64,000 bases of DNA from Cololabis saira (Eukaryota; Chordata; Actinopteri; Beloniformes; Belonidae). Of this stretch, positions 45,191 through 57,589 are shown piece after piece. Every line of letters begins with the position of its first letter. The stretch's first letter is position 1. Location: NCBI RefSeq assembly GCF_033807715.1, contig NC_084587.1, forward strand, positions 25,210,517-25,274,516. The letters are read 5' to 3'. The notes under the pieces were generated by a model. It was not told the DNA's origin, ran no database searches, and saw nothing but the letters and a program-made list of their open reading frames with translations. The position numbers were made by a program, and so were the translations under genes.

Positions 45191-48100
45191 CCTGTTCCGC
45201 TTGAGGTTATTAAAGAATTAGTGACTTCTTAATTTGATGAAAGATGGCTTTAAAAATTATGTTAGTTATTTATGTGGAAGTCTAAGTGGAACTACAGGTT
45301 GGTATTTTGAAAAGTTAATAGTTCTTTTCATACCAACAAGCCAGATGGACTGTTGAATGTCCAAGCATACCTGTTGACACGGTATCAAAAGAAGATGAAA
45401 TATTTGCTCGGATGAGTAGGTTAAAAAAAATAAATCTGCAATTTTCATGTCGTATTTACTCCTGACTTGACCTCAGAGCATGAAGTTAGAAGGTTACATC
45501 CCGTTTTTTTTTTTAAAATGACAACCAATGTTGCATACATTGATCACTTTGTGATAATAGTGTTCCATTTGCTCAAATGTTTTCCTGCCTCTTTTCAGTA
45601 AGCCACCCCCCCCCCTTTTTTTTTACTCTGTTTGTTACTTGTATAAGTGATACAATCTTGTTTGCATGCATGAACATTATTTCCATTTTGTATAATCGGT
45701 GTAATTAAATAACAGACCTTGCAGAATCTTTTCAGGCTTTTTATTGACAGTGCTGTTATCAGGCTGTTTTGTCTGCAAACATTTTACTGAAGCCATGGTG
45801 ATGAAAAGTTCCAAGCCCATCCGGACTGTGGAGGCAACAGCAGAAATAACATTAAAAAGCCCATTAAATCAAGACAATGAGCTGATAAAATGCTGAAAAG
45901 TCTACAGAGAAACTACAGAAGCAAACAGAAGAGTCAGTAACAGTTTTATCTGACATTCACATAACACATTCATTCATTAAATCAGAGCTGATCTATTGTT
46001 AATACAAAGGAAAGACATTGTATTGAGGGATCAAAAAAATAAAGTAAAGTGGGAAAGAAGTCTTCCTTAAACAAGGGAAAGACTATTAGCAGCATTGTGG
46101 TGCACCTGCTATGATGACATAATATAAGGGGTATAAGTGGGTATAAACAATCCTCTAAATTTGCACAAAAAATGTGCAACAATATGACAGCGTTTGTTAG
46201 ATATATGTTTGCCTTGAAAAATGACAAGACACCATTTTCACTTCATATTCTGCTCCACTGCTTGCTCCATCTGCTCATTTTCTGCCAGAATCTTTTTCTC
46301 AAGCTTTCACCCAGTAATGGAAGTTGTTTTCACGTACCTTTTAACACATCTCCCAGAAGGGCATGTCAGGTCCGGTTTCTGCCTGACCACACAGCAATGA
46401 TATGGAGCTCTTCAAAGCATAGGGAGAAACAGCAAAAACATTAGAAAATGCTCTGAGAGGAAGTAACAGCTAGTGATTTTTCAACAAGAAAACTCAAATG
46501 ACATCTGTATGGTCAATGAAGACATTGCTTAGGAAATACCCTAAATAATGTCCACTTGGCAAAACTAAGTGTGCGTCTGTGAGTGTGCGTGTAAACTAAA
46601 TGAAAAGGTCCCCAGATTACCAATCATCAGTTAACCTTGCTAATTACTTAATCTGTGAAATATTCCATGTCTGAAACTCCTCGACTGGTTCATGATTTTC
46701 ATGCTGACTCAGATATGCTGGTGCATACCTGCGGTGTGGTCTCGGTGCACCAGATTACATTCTATCATTTTTTTCAAATAGTTGATTTGTGTTCATGGGT
46801 GGTTTTTTTTCACTCTCCGCCACACTAAAAGCAATGTGACAGTAGTCGGTACTGTCATTGGCCAATATGAGGCTTCTGGGAGCATTATGTTTCCATGACA
46901 ACTTGCCAACAGCAAAGCACTGAAAAGAATGGCAACACAACTAACATTTTGACCCGGAGTGGACCATTTTTTTAACCTTGATTGTTTGTACCACTCAAAG
47001 CAAACTATCATACAGTACATCCTGCAAATAAGGCATGACTGCAACTGAAAGTAGTTTTTGACTGCTTTAATCCTTTGCCATGTTTATTGCAAACAGACCC
47101 CATCACAGTTAACTGGTAGGTGACACAAACAACAGCAGAATAATAATAATAATGTCCACGACCTCTCACCACTATTTTCCGTGGCACCAGCACGGAAAGT
47201 GGTAAAATTACATGTGAGCACCACGGATATTGTACCTATGCGAAGCCAATTGGGATCCATTGTCGTGATATATACACGGATTATTACATTATTATTATTT
47301 ATATATTATTCTTTATTATAGTGGCTAAGTTATGAGTTTTTGACGCGCAAGTTACTGTTTGTTACTGTCAGTTTGTAAAAGCATTTTTAACACTGTTTTA
47401 ACAGTGTTTTATTGACCCTTAAACAGGCAGGAGTGGAAAATGAGTTGTAAAAAATTATTTAATGTCACTACTTATCTCATTTGCCCCTAAGTAAAACATT
47501 TCCACAATTAAAACATTTTTTTTTTGTATATTTTAGAATTTATGAGTGTTATCTCCCAAGATACATGGCCTGTTAAGGTATAAACGGAGTCAAAATGGTA
47601 AACATTTCAATGTTTAATTTGATGAACAGATATTATACATTGTTGTTTTCCCTGGTCATTTACATCATACATACTAATTTTAAAATTGATTTCATTCAGT
47701 TTTACCAATGCAACATTAGATCAAGAGCTTTCCATAACAGTTGGTTTCATGTCTATAGTCCCTTTTATTGCAGAATTATAAGCCTTTAAAAATGCATCAG
47801 GGTCAAGGTTCAATAGTCATTATTTCAAAGCAGGAGGCATGTATGAGCTTCATGTATGAGATCAGGTTGGCTTGATGCATGGTTTCCAATCGCTTCTAGA
47901 ACTCATGTGAAACATCTATTCTTGCCTATAGGAACCTCCATAATCCCTAACATAGTTGCTAATCTCCTTGTTATTGTGTTTTTCAGAGTTTTATTTGCGT
48001 CACGTGCATCGAAAAATCTCGTGGTGGATTTCACAAAGAACGTTTACGCTATGCTAGCACGCAGTGATAGCTAGCACAGCGCAAATAATTAGAATTTTTT

Positions 48101-49762
48101 TTAAAAACAAACTTCTCTCACTTGTTTGATAATGTAATGGAATTATACAGGTTATACTTGTAGGTTGTTAGCTATAAACTAGAGAATACGTTTCTCACCC
48201 ATGACAGCAACAAGTTAGCATTAGCGATGTTAGCATTGTTAGCATTACCAATGAGCTGACCCATTTGTAAAGAACTGCATTTCCTTGGCCTGAGCACAGA
48301 GAGGCATGTTCCCATGTTCTCATGTTTTCAGGACAAGTGGACATGAGATGTTGATCTGTGACCTGTATAGCATGCTTCAATTGGTGTATGGCGTTTGTAA
48401 TTTTTGCTGAAATGGTGTGCCAGGTGATGTATTGTTTTTGTCACTGTAGCTTTCAAGGCATTTTTGGCTCAGTTGTCGATTCCAAGACAAATTTCCCCAA
48501 GTGGGACAATAAAGTATATTTAATTGATCATATTCGCTATGGTGACATGAGCGCATTCTCAACTTTAATGGAAGATAATTCCAACCTGGGCAACTCAGCA
48601 GTAATTTAGAACAAATTTTAAAAAGCTATTAAAAGAGTGTTCTGGTAAGGTGACAATGTTTTCAGATGGGTAATCAACTGATCTCTTCTCAGGGGTAGTA
48701 AAAGCAAAAGGCTTATTCTCTGTTTGTCTTTGTGTTCCAAACACATTTTCATTTTGTGTGTGTCCCTCAGTATTTATTGGATTTGGTGACTCCACAGAGA
48801 TGAATACACATGTTGAAACAAACAGGGGTTAATCATGCATACATTTCTGATTGGTTTATGGGAGCTGTTTTATGAGGTTATTTAAATGTGTGTGGAAGTT
48901 TTAACACGAAAGACAGAAGGAGAGAGAAACTGTGCATCATGTCGCATTATGAAAGTTAGAAGTTGATCTCAACTTTTGGGGAAAGATTGGAATATCGAAA
49001 TTCAATAGATATGTCTCCGAGACTGTATAGATATTAGCTCCTTGTAGCTCAGAGGAAGAGACAGCTTAAATAAGTAAGGAAAAATCATATTCGAGGCCCG
49101 TTTCACTAAGATGGATTATTAATGCATCTGATCAATTGAAAAGCTGGAGGGCTGTCTGAAACATGACTGTTGTGTGCTGTTAAATGATCTTATTTTATTT
49201 AGATAAATCTTCCCTCAACAATTTCTTACCATTCCTACCAATTTAGAGTTGTGAAGATATTACACTTTAAAAATTGAATATTGCTTTGGAGTCAAATAGT
49301 AATTAGTCTAGAAATCCATTCTATAACAACATCTCACAATTTATTGTTAGTGTTTTCCCTTTTTTGTAACAGTTTTTAGAGAGACTTTTGAAGATACATA
49401 CTTTGACTTTTTTGGAGTGGTTATCGTTATGCCGTTGCAATCTCTGAGGTCTTAGCTTTTGACCAATAACAGATTAGTGTTAGTAGCACGTAGCACCTGG
49501 TTACTTCCAGAAGTCTGGGTTACGCAACATTGTAATCTTTTGTCAATATGATCACTTGGCCAGTTCATGGAATTGCATTTTGTTTAGGTGGAAATGGTGT
49601 CTATAAGCGTAAAACTGAGCTTTTCCCATTTGTGTGGTTTGCTGCGTGAGTATATTATATCATGCTTTGTGTGATTACAAATGGCTTGAATGATCTATGT
49701 GTCATCTCCATCCTTTGTTAGGAAGAAGTTAATTTGGTATTATATAAATCAGTTATCAGGTA
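45191..49762. other. No gene recognised
   Basis: Long AT-rich stretch with only short frames. At 48470-48525, TTTCCCCAAGTGGGACAATA followed by AAGTATATTTAA resembles the 3' tail of a CR1-like LINE, but no coding part is attached. The frame at 47856-48074 has a hydrophobic stretch and no convincing family. Confidence 0.5.
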
Positions 49763-49816
49763 CTCCTGTCTCTCGCTTTAAAATTAGCTGGGATAGGCTC
49801 CAGCAGACCCCCGTGA
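49763..49816 (+). mobile_element. Short fragment of the tRNA-like SINE family
   Basis: CTCCTGTCTCTCGCTTTAAA and AGCTGGGATAGGCTCCAGCA match the 3' part of the copy at 43057-43450. Confidence 0.65.
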
Positions 49817-50639
49817 AAAAAGTAAGAGAAGGAATCTTTATCCTCACAATAGATAGAGATAAGGCCTTTAGTGCAACCACTAAATCCAAACTGAACAGTG
49901 ACATGCAGAAATGTGCTTGTAAGGAACAGAGTAACAAAACAACAGAGAAAAAATATTTCAAAACAGAAAAACTGACTGGTCAAAAAAGTTCCAATAAAAA
50001 ACTATTCAGAATACCTGTAGCCTAGAGTTTTCCTTTTCTATGTAATATTGTATGTACCGTCAATTGTGACATTAGTGGTACAAAGGACAACATCAAGTCT
50101 GAGGCCAGTATCAGAAGTTGCAAAAGTAATACATCTCTCAAGTGCCCAGGAGCTAAGGCTGTATATGGGATGGAAACACTCATGATGAAAGAAATACATC
50201 AATAGTTAGCCCACCAACACATGTTATCAATATGTCGTTGACTCCAGAGTTTCCAGAATCATGGAGACTTGCTCTGCCACTATGAGGACTATTTTGTTAG
50301 TCGATTAGTCAACAACTACTGAAACTATTAGTCGACTATTCGGATTATGAATCTCATAATTATTAAATTATCACCATTATTAATAATTATCAAGTATTAT
50401 CATAAAGCTCTCAGCTTTAACATTTTCCATGAAGTTGTTTAAATTGAATTGATTACGGGAAATTCTTTCAACGCTTCAGTGAACCAATTACAAGATTAAA
50501 GATAAAATATTAAATATAACAACAGTCACAAACTAAAATGACAAAATGACCAAAATTTGCAAATCCCCAGCCCCCAACAATGTACAAGTTAAAATATAAG
50601 CATGAAATAAAGTAATGATTTCCTGTGACTCTCTGTGAT

Positions 50640-51788
50640 TCAGCGTGGTCTTCAACTGAAGGTGCTTCTTTGTCTGGCCAGCACATTATGAAGAGGATTT
50701 GAGGAGTTGTCCAGTATGGATCTTATTCTGGACAACATTCTACTCTCTGAAACTACCACCAGCTCCTCTCCCACAATGTGGATGGCTTTGCGGATGAGCT
50801 TGTTAACACTATTGGCATCGTTCATCCTCAGTCTGCTGCCCTAGCACACAACAGCATATAGGATGGCACTGGCCACCACAGACTCATAAAACATCGGCAG
50901 CATGGCACGGCAGATGTTGAAAGACCTCAGCTGCCTCAGAAAATACAGACGGCTCTGGCCCTTCCTGTCGAGGGCGTCAGTATTTTTAGTCCAGTCCAGT
51001 TTAATATCCAAGCATACCCCTAGGTACTTATATTCCTCCACAAGGTGCATATTGGCCCCATAGATAGAGACAGGGGTCACTGGAGCCCTGATCCTCCCCA
51101 GGTCCAGCACCAGTTCTTTTGTCTTTGTCACATTGATCTGCAGACTGTTCACACCAAGTGATAAAATTGTCCACTACAACCCTGTACCCTGTCTCCTCAC
51201 CCTTGCTGATACATCCCACTGCTGCGGAGTCATTAGAAAGCTTCTGAGGAAGGCAGCTCTCTGTGCAGTAGCTGACGTCCAATGAATATAGGGTAAAGAC
51301 GAAGGGAGGGAACGGTCTCCTCCGGTGCCCGAGTGTGGATGATTATGCTGTATGACCGACAGTGGTGCAGGCACACATACTAGTTAGGTGATCCATAACC
51401 CAGGAAAGAAGGAGGGGCTGCATCACTGTCAGTTTCTCACCCAGTAGAGTCAGCCTGATGGTGTTGAATGCACTGGATAATTAAAAAAAACATGACTCTC
51501 ACAGTGCTCATCAGCTTGTCCAGGTGAGCACAGACACAATTGAGCAAGTAGATGATGGGATTCTCAACTAGACGGGGATGGTAGAAGAACTGGAGGGGGT
51601 GTAGTAGTGGTTGAACCAAGGGTCGGAGCTGATGAAGGATGACTCTCTCAAGAGTATTCATAATGTGTGACGTAAGTGCCACAGGTCTGTAGTCCTTGGA
51701 TCCACTGAGGATCTGTCATCTTCGGCACAGAAACGATGCATGGCACGTGGACCTTTTGAAGACTCATGCTCAGTTTAAACATGTCGTG
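50640..51788 (-). mobile_element. CR1/Rex-like LINE, 3' part (RT and C-terminus)
   Basis: On the minus strand: VALTSHIMNTLERVILHQLR-type residues (about 51680), then YCTESCLPQKLSNDSAAVGC (51260; degenerate FSDD box), LQINVTKTKELVLDLGR (51140), YKYLGVCLDIKLDW, and KGQSRLYFLRQLRSFNICRA with FYESVVASAILYAVVC to 50841. This is the usual order of a fish CR1-like LINE. It is joined to 52344-53440 once two insertions are removed. Many frameshifts; inactive. Confidence 0.85.
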
Positions 51789-51791
51789 TAA

Positions 51792-52340
51792 AGCCTGGGA
51801 TATACTTGCAGTTCAGACCACGTACGCGTACGCATCATGGCCGCCACGCATATCCTGCGTTCATTTGACGCATCAACGTGCACGTTCTCAAAAAGACACT
51901 GAACGTGTACACGACCTGCAGTTCTCGATCTGGCCGCGAGTGGCGCTGGCCTCGGTCAGATACCAGCTGGCCACAAGTGACGACGCGGAGGTCGCTGGCG
52001 CCATTTCCTTTGCCGAGATTGCAATCAGAGCAATGTTATAATCTCCTACATCATCCAATGGTGTCATGTAAACTTTCATTCAAACGTTCATTGTTCTAAT
52101 CTGCTACTGCTACTACCGCTGCTACTACCGCTACTACTAAATATTTAATCACTTTTCCAACTGTTGCTCTGCTTACTGCCCCCTATCGGTTACCGCTAGT
52201 AGGACGCGCTCTCCTCGCATACTACACGGGCGTTGTTGCAGTTGGTGGTGCATGCGAATGGACGCGAACGGACACGAGCGGACGCGAACGGACGTGAACG
52301 CAAGCAAACGCAAGCACCAACAGCAAGTATATCCCAGGCT
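51792..52340. mobile_element. TIR element with AGCCTGGGATATACTTGC ends and TAA duplication
   Basis: Perfect 18-bp inverted ends and TAA on both sides (51789-51791 and 52341-52343). The interior is GC-richer than its surroundings, with CGTACGCGTACGC and a short GGACGCGAACGGACACGAGC direct-repeat tract near 52255-52310. No transposase. The TAA duplication suggests PIF-Harbinger. It interrupts the LINE. Confidence 0.8.
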
Positions 52341-52343
52341 TAA

Positions 52344-52945
52344 CACTCCACATAACTGGAGGGGGCACGCCATCAGGCCCTGCATATTTATCTCAGTGGA
52401 GTCTTGCTAGCTGCCTCCTGAGCTGATCAGCGGTGATGTGGAGTGTGGAGGAGACCAGTGGTTTATCAGCCTGGGAGCCATGAGAGGAGGTGTGCGGGGG
52501 CCATTACTGGAGGATGAGTGGCTGTAGGAAGGGGAAGGGAGAGAGAGTGGAGTGGGTGTTAACTGCAGGCATGCAGCAGAGGAGTCCATGGGGGCGGGGC
52601 GAACCGTGTTAAATCTGAGAAAAAACTGATTTGTCTCATTTACCCAGTCCATGCTGCCCCCAACTGCTCTTTTGCTGCCTGGTCTAAAGCCAGTGATGGT
52701 CCTCATTCCAATTCAGACCTCATGTTGTTCTGCTGGAGTTTCCACTCCAGCTTCCTCCTTGATCTTCACCTTCATCTCCTTCTGGATTGTTCACACTTCT
52801 TCCCTGTTGCCAGCCACGAGGCCCTATTGTTATTGTTGAGGATAATTTTGATTTCCTTTGTTATCCACAGCTTGTTATTTGGGTAACAAAGGACAGTCTC
52901 TGGTGGGACAATGGTGTCAACACAGAAGTTGATATAGTCCCTAAA
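52344..52945 (-). mobile_element. CR1/Rex-like LINE, middle part
   Basis: On the minus strand: FRDYINFCVDTIVPPETVLC and YPNNKLWITKEIKIILN at 52943-52850, then MRTITGFRPGSKRAVGG (52706) and NETNQFFLRFNT. Next comes a Pro/Ser-rich spacer, followed by an AAGPDG-like region near 52380. These residues precede the RT domain in fish CR1-like LINEs. Confidence 0.8.
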
Positions 52946-52948
52946 GCC

Positions 52949-53339
52949 TGAATTATGGTTCTGCGTCAAATCGACGCTGTGCCTACGCCGTCACCGTGAC
53001 GCCGTCACCGTGCGGTGCAGTACCCCCCGCGAACGCTAGTTTGCGATCTTTTCCTGAATGGTTTATCCGACTTTTCCGGTCACAGTGAATCAAAGAGATA
53101 AAGACAACTATTGTGCAAAAAACCAAAACAAAAAAAACTCACACATACACGAAGAAAAGAGCGCTGAAAGTTCACGACTGCTTCAAACCGGAAACCGGAA
53201 ATGCGTTGCTACCAAGCGAACCAATCACAGCCCTCTCGGTCTGCGTCGCCTCGACGCGTAGTTACAATTTTTGGGAGGTACGCGTCAACATACCACACGC
53301 CGTAGGCACGGCGTCGTTTTGACGCAGAACCATAACTCA
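52949..53339. mobile_element. Palindromic MITE (GCC-site family), copy 4, longer variant
   Basis: Ends TGAATTATGGTTCTGCGTCA and, reverse-complemented, TGAGTTATGGTTCTGCGTCA; GCC at 52946-52948 and 53340-53342. Its removal with one GCC restores the LINE frame as VCKGFRDYINFC. At 391 bp it is longer than the other three copies and has an internal non-palindromic part (53030-53230). Confidence 0.85.
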
Positions 53340-53342
53340 GCC

Positions 53343-53440
53343 TTTACACACTCTTTGAGCCTCCATACGGCTCACAGAGTCTGTCACCTCAAAGCATCCC
53401 TGCAGTATCTCATAGGCCACTTCAGAACATCCCCTCACGC
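53343..53440 (-). mobile_element. CR1/Rex-like LINE, 5'-most remaining part
   Basis: The minus strand reads YEILQGCFEVTDSVSRMEAQ then RVCK, which joins FRDYINFC across the MITE insertion. The copy ends here at a new repeat boundary. Confidence 0.75.
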
Positions 53441-53442
53441 AG

Positions 53443-53760
53443 TACGTTTACATCCACTACCAGAAAGTCAAATTGTTGCCTTAATCCGACCTATATCGAA
53501 TTTTTAAAAGCCATGTATGCACCTTAGCCGAGCTGTAGTCGAACCGAACGGAAGCTCTTGACATCGAGTTTTTAGTACCAGATAATGCGGTCCTAATCTG
53601 AGTTATTTCGGCATGTATACGCAACCCACGCTTATCCAAGCTACTGACTGCCCCGGGACTCCCCCTTCCGGAATTGACAAGCCACGGGAGCGAGAATAAT
53701 AACAATCACGGCATCACAACAACACAGTAACAGAAGAAGAAGAGGGAGACTTTGCATGCA
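53443..53760. repeat. Unclassified repeat with GTTTACAT-type end
   Basis: TACGTTTACATCCACTACCA and AAAAGCCATGTATGCACCTT resemble the ends and interior of fish MITEs whose termini contain GTTTACATGCA. The right end was not located. Confidence 0.35.
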
Positions 53761-54289
53761 TCTAACCTGGAACGTGATCAGGCTTAGTATGTAGGAAATT
53801 TACAGAGCTGTGCATCGGTACAGTCAATTTTTTCACATGTTGTTGTCGTCCTTCATGCTTGTTTACTAATTGTACTGGAAGAATACCAATGCGAAAGTTC
53901 ATGTGGCGCCACCTAGCATCGTGGAGTCGAACGCACCTCACTCAATAGTTTGATTGTCTGCGAGGCTGACGTTATCGTCGGGAATATCCTCATGCTGCCA
54001 TGTCTCTGTAAAACATATGCCACATTCCCGATACTGCTAGCGCTGTCAGCTTGTCCATCTTGTTGCCAGGGGACCTAACGTTCCCCATAATCAGAGAGGG
54101 GAGACACTTCTTAAATCTCCGCTTTTCTAACTTCCTCTGTCTCAACCCGTCATTTGTTCCCATGCTTCAACCCTCCTCTGCATCCCGGATGTGTTTTCCT
54201 CCGTAGCACTGCTGGGACCCCTGCCGGTCTGTACGCCAGGTCGATCAGCTGTTATCTGGAGTAAACAATCTGAGCGGCATGGACTCAGA

Positions 54290-54576
54290 AAATAAAACTA
54301 ATGTGCTTATTAAAAATAAAAGACAAAAAAGATGGACACTTCATTAATAGAAATTTTAATGAATGTCTCTGCCAGTCGCCGTGGTGTTGTAATGACCGCC
54401 ACCATGTTTTTTATCTGGCGCTGTAAATTATTGTGCATGTGCAACTCTCAGCAGAGACAGAAAGGAAGGAGATGCCTCACTGTGTTTATTTATTTCTTTT
54501 TGCCGACAATAGTCAACAAACTATTTTTTGTATAGAGTTTTGTCAACGACGTCAACTAATCGTTGCGCCCCTACTT
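54290..54576 (-). mobile_element. Right end of a hAT-type element
   Basis: Reverse-complemented, the end reads TAGGGGCGCAACGATTAGTT then GACGTCGTTGAC, characteristic of a common fish hAT group. CAACTCTCAGCAGAGACAGA inside is also familiar from these elements. A possible diverged partner end lies at 50285-50345 (GTTAGTCGATTAGTCAACAA), which would make a 4.3-kb element containing the LINE and its insertions. That link is uncertain. Confidence 0.5.
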
Positions 54577-54894
54577 GCCACTGTTATTCCCATATTCAAA
54601 GGGTGGTGACCCTCTGCTTACCTTCAACTACCAATATGTTACCCACTGTATCAAAGGCATATGAAAAACTTATCAACTCAATTGCCAGTCACCTTAATAA
54701 CAGTTTCCTTTCATTGCATCCAATGCAATTCAAACATGCATACATACAGATGGTAATAAATGAACATGGCTGTTTCACTTGCGGGATACCAGATTCACGC
54801 ATTCCTCTGAACTGCACTTTTCAGTCTCAGCCACTAGGTGGAGGCAGAAACTACGACTTCACATGAAATCTATTTTTACAGAGGGGGGGGGAGT

Positions 54895-55040
54895 CGGGCG
54901 GCACCTAACGTCATCACCCTCCACCACTGATTGGTCGGGAGATGCTGGGGGGCGGGGCCTGCTGGCAGACGGCTGAGTCAGGAGGAGGAAATAAGGGACT
55001 CGCTTCTTGTTTTATTGTTTTCTTCATTTTATTATAGTGG
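54895..55040 (+). mobile_element. Fragment of the SANT-type TIR family
   Basis: ACGTCATCACCCTCCACCAC, TGATTGGTCGGGAGATG and GGCTGAGTCAGGA, then CGCTTCTTGTTTTATTG, line up with 28000-28120 in copy 1. Both ends are missing. Confidence 0.6.
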
Positions 55041-55240
55041 CTGAGGCCTCCTCGGTGCATTTTGTAATATTGTCAAAATGTAATAACTTTTTCATTTCAT
55101 TTTGTAATAAAGCCACATTTTGTAATAAACTGCCCCATTTTGTAATAGATTTAGCCACATTATGTAATAAGTTATTGCATTTTGAGAAGATTATACACAC
55201 ACATAATAATAATAATAATAAACTAGAACATTTCAGGAAA
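55041..55240. repeat. TTTTGTAATAA-rich repeat
   Basis: ATTTTGTAATAA or a close variant recurs about six times, ending GTTATTGCATTTTGAGAAG and then an AATAAT run. Fish MITEs with ATTTTGTAATAA motifs exist, but boundaries could not be fixed. Confidence 0.45.
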
Positions 55241-55249
55241 TTTTGATAT

Positions 55250-56803
55250 GGGCATGCCCTACTGCCCATTTGTCCCCTCTTGCTGCTTTGGCTTGTGGCT
55301 GTAGTGGTTGTGTTCGGGGTGGTTCTATATAAGTTTGAGGTGTTACAAGAGGTTGTATTGCATTCATTTCTGTGCTCCCCATAGTTATAAATGGGGCGCG
55401 CTTTTTGGCGTCTAGCGTCGCCACTGTAACGCTTTTGACTGAGAAAAGTAATGCCCATCGGGGCACGATGGAGACGCATCCAACGATGTATGCCATGCAT
55501 GGGTGCACGTTCCGGTTCAGGCTACGTTAACGGGTAGGGTTTTTTTTCACCGTGGTAAAAAACCACATCCAAATGAATGGGGCCATTTGGCATGGATTTT
55601 GACATAAAATTTTCTTAAATCACAGCTTCATGAAATTTGAATATGTTGAAGGCCACAGCGTGCCGAGTCTGGAAACATTTGTACGATGTCTCTACGATAA
55701 CCTGTTGCCTAGAAACAAGCGTCCAAAGTCAAATGGAAAAAAAAAAAAATGAAAGGTAAATATCCCAAAAACTGTAATAATTGGCATAATGAGGTTCTAT
55801 GGTCGGTTAGTGCCAATCGGGCCGAGTGTTTGAAAGTTTGAACGATGTCTCTACGATAAAGTTCGGCCGAGCAAAAAGCGTCCAAATTTTCGCCTTTTTC
55901 TTTGCTTTTTGGCATCTAGCGTTGCCACGGTAACACTTTTGACTGAGAAAAATTATACCCATCGAGGCACGATGGAGACGCATCCAACGATGTATGCCAT
56001 GCATGGGTGCACATTGCGGTTCAGGCCATATTAACGGACGAAAAAAGAGTGCGGAATAATAAGAAAGGGGAAACCTTTTCTGTATACTAATATATCACCT
56101 TCATTTTTCAGGTTTTTCCGGCTGTGTTTTATTTTTTGGGGATTTTTTTATTTTTTTTTTTCCACATCTGAGCGGGGTCATGCTGTACACCCGCTGGTGC
56201 GCAGTGGGAATTTTGCGAATTTAGCTTGTTAGCAAAATGCTAGCAACATTGCCCTTTGGGCCATTCTGGACGATTGTAATATGGTCATGCCACTACTTGG
56301 CATGCCCATAATAAGAAAAGGGAACCTTTTCTGTATACTAATATATCGCCTTCATTTTTCAGGTTTTTCCGTCCGTGTTTTATTTTTTGCGGAATTGTTT
56401 TTTACACATCAGAGTGTGGTAATGCTGTACATCCGCTGGTGCGCAGTGGGACTTTTGCAACTTTAGCTTGTTAGCAAAATGCTAGCAACATTGCCCTTTG
56501 GGCCATTCTGGACGATTGCAATATGGTCATGCCATTACTTGGCATGCCCATAATAAGAAAAGGGAAACCTTTTCTGTATACCATTATATCGCCTTCATTT
56601 TCATGTTTTTCCTCATTTTTTCAGGCGTGTTTTATTTTTTGGGGATTTTTTTTTCCCACATCAGAGCGGGGTCATGCTGTACACCCGCTGGTGTGACGTG
56701 GGACTTTTGCAACTTTAGCTTGTTAGCAAAATGCTAGCAACATTGCCCTTTGGGCCATTCTGGACGATTGCAATATGGTCATGCCATTACTTGGCATGCC
56801 CAT
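55250..56803. repeat. GGGCATGCCC-bounded repeat with three 240-250-bp tandem units
   Basis: The left boundary holds GATATGGGCATGCCCTACTG. A 130-bp segment (GAGACGCATCCAACGATGTA, TGCCATGCATGGGTGCAC) occurs twice, at 55380-55525 and 55905-56035. Three tandem units follow at 56055-56307, 56308-56549 and 56550-56803. Each starts AATAAGAAA(A/G)GGGAA and ends GGCATGCCCAT, and each contains AGCTTGTTAGCAAAATGCTA. Copies differ by small indels. The function and family are unknown. Confidence 0.7.
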
Positions 56804-57028
56804 TTATAATAAAAAGCCGGCATCATTTCCGAGGGGCCGTATGGCCAGAGAGCTGCGGGCTCTGCCCGTCGCAGCTGATCAATTCTCCCGGTCTCATTGA
56901 TCAGGCTCGGATGAATGCAGAAATGGAGGATGGAGATTTCGATGGGTTTGATTAATGTAATAACTTAAATAAAGCACAATCAAACTAAGTTTTGCTCCCG
57001 CTCTATTTTTAAATACCACACTTGGTAT

Positions 57029-57030
57029 GC

Positions 57031-57119
<89 letters not shown>
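57029..57119. repeat. (GT)n microsatellite
   Basis: About 45 GT units without interruption. Confidence 0.95.
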
Positions 57120-57120
<1 letters not shown>

Positions 57121-57589
57121 TTGTAAGGCGGCGCTCCGTGTGTGTAGGCGGCGCCTTTTTGTTCAAGCGCCATGTGTGTGTTTTAAATCCAGAAATGACA
57201 CACAGAACTGAGGGTTTCCACACGGCGTGCCGAATGGTCACGAAAATACGGTTTAGCTATTAATTATTGCTATGTTTGTGTGTGTGTTTTGTTTAGTGAA
57301 TTATCTTTATTGTCAGTTGCATTTATAGTAAAATAGGCATGAAATTGAAAATGTCCTCCCGTTTGTCGCGCCCCACCTGACATGTCTCCGTTCCCCCACC
57401 AGTGGGGCGCACCCCACACTTTGAGAAGCACTGGTGTAGAGTAACTGACTGTAGCAAGAATATACAGTATCTCTATGTACATGCTACTTCCTGGAAAAAA
57501 TGAATAAATCAATGCATTAATGGACAAAGGAGGGATAGTGGTGATTTTATTCCTTGTTGAAGACAATTACTCAGTTCTAGATAGACTTC

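Noticed and set aside
47856..48074. Frame with NIVANLLVIVFF, at first glance like a receptor TM1
   Set aside because: The rest of the frame lacks any receptor motif, and the sequence after it (TTTTAAAAACAAAC) shows no donor site; it is not melatonin receptor exon 1.
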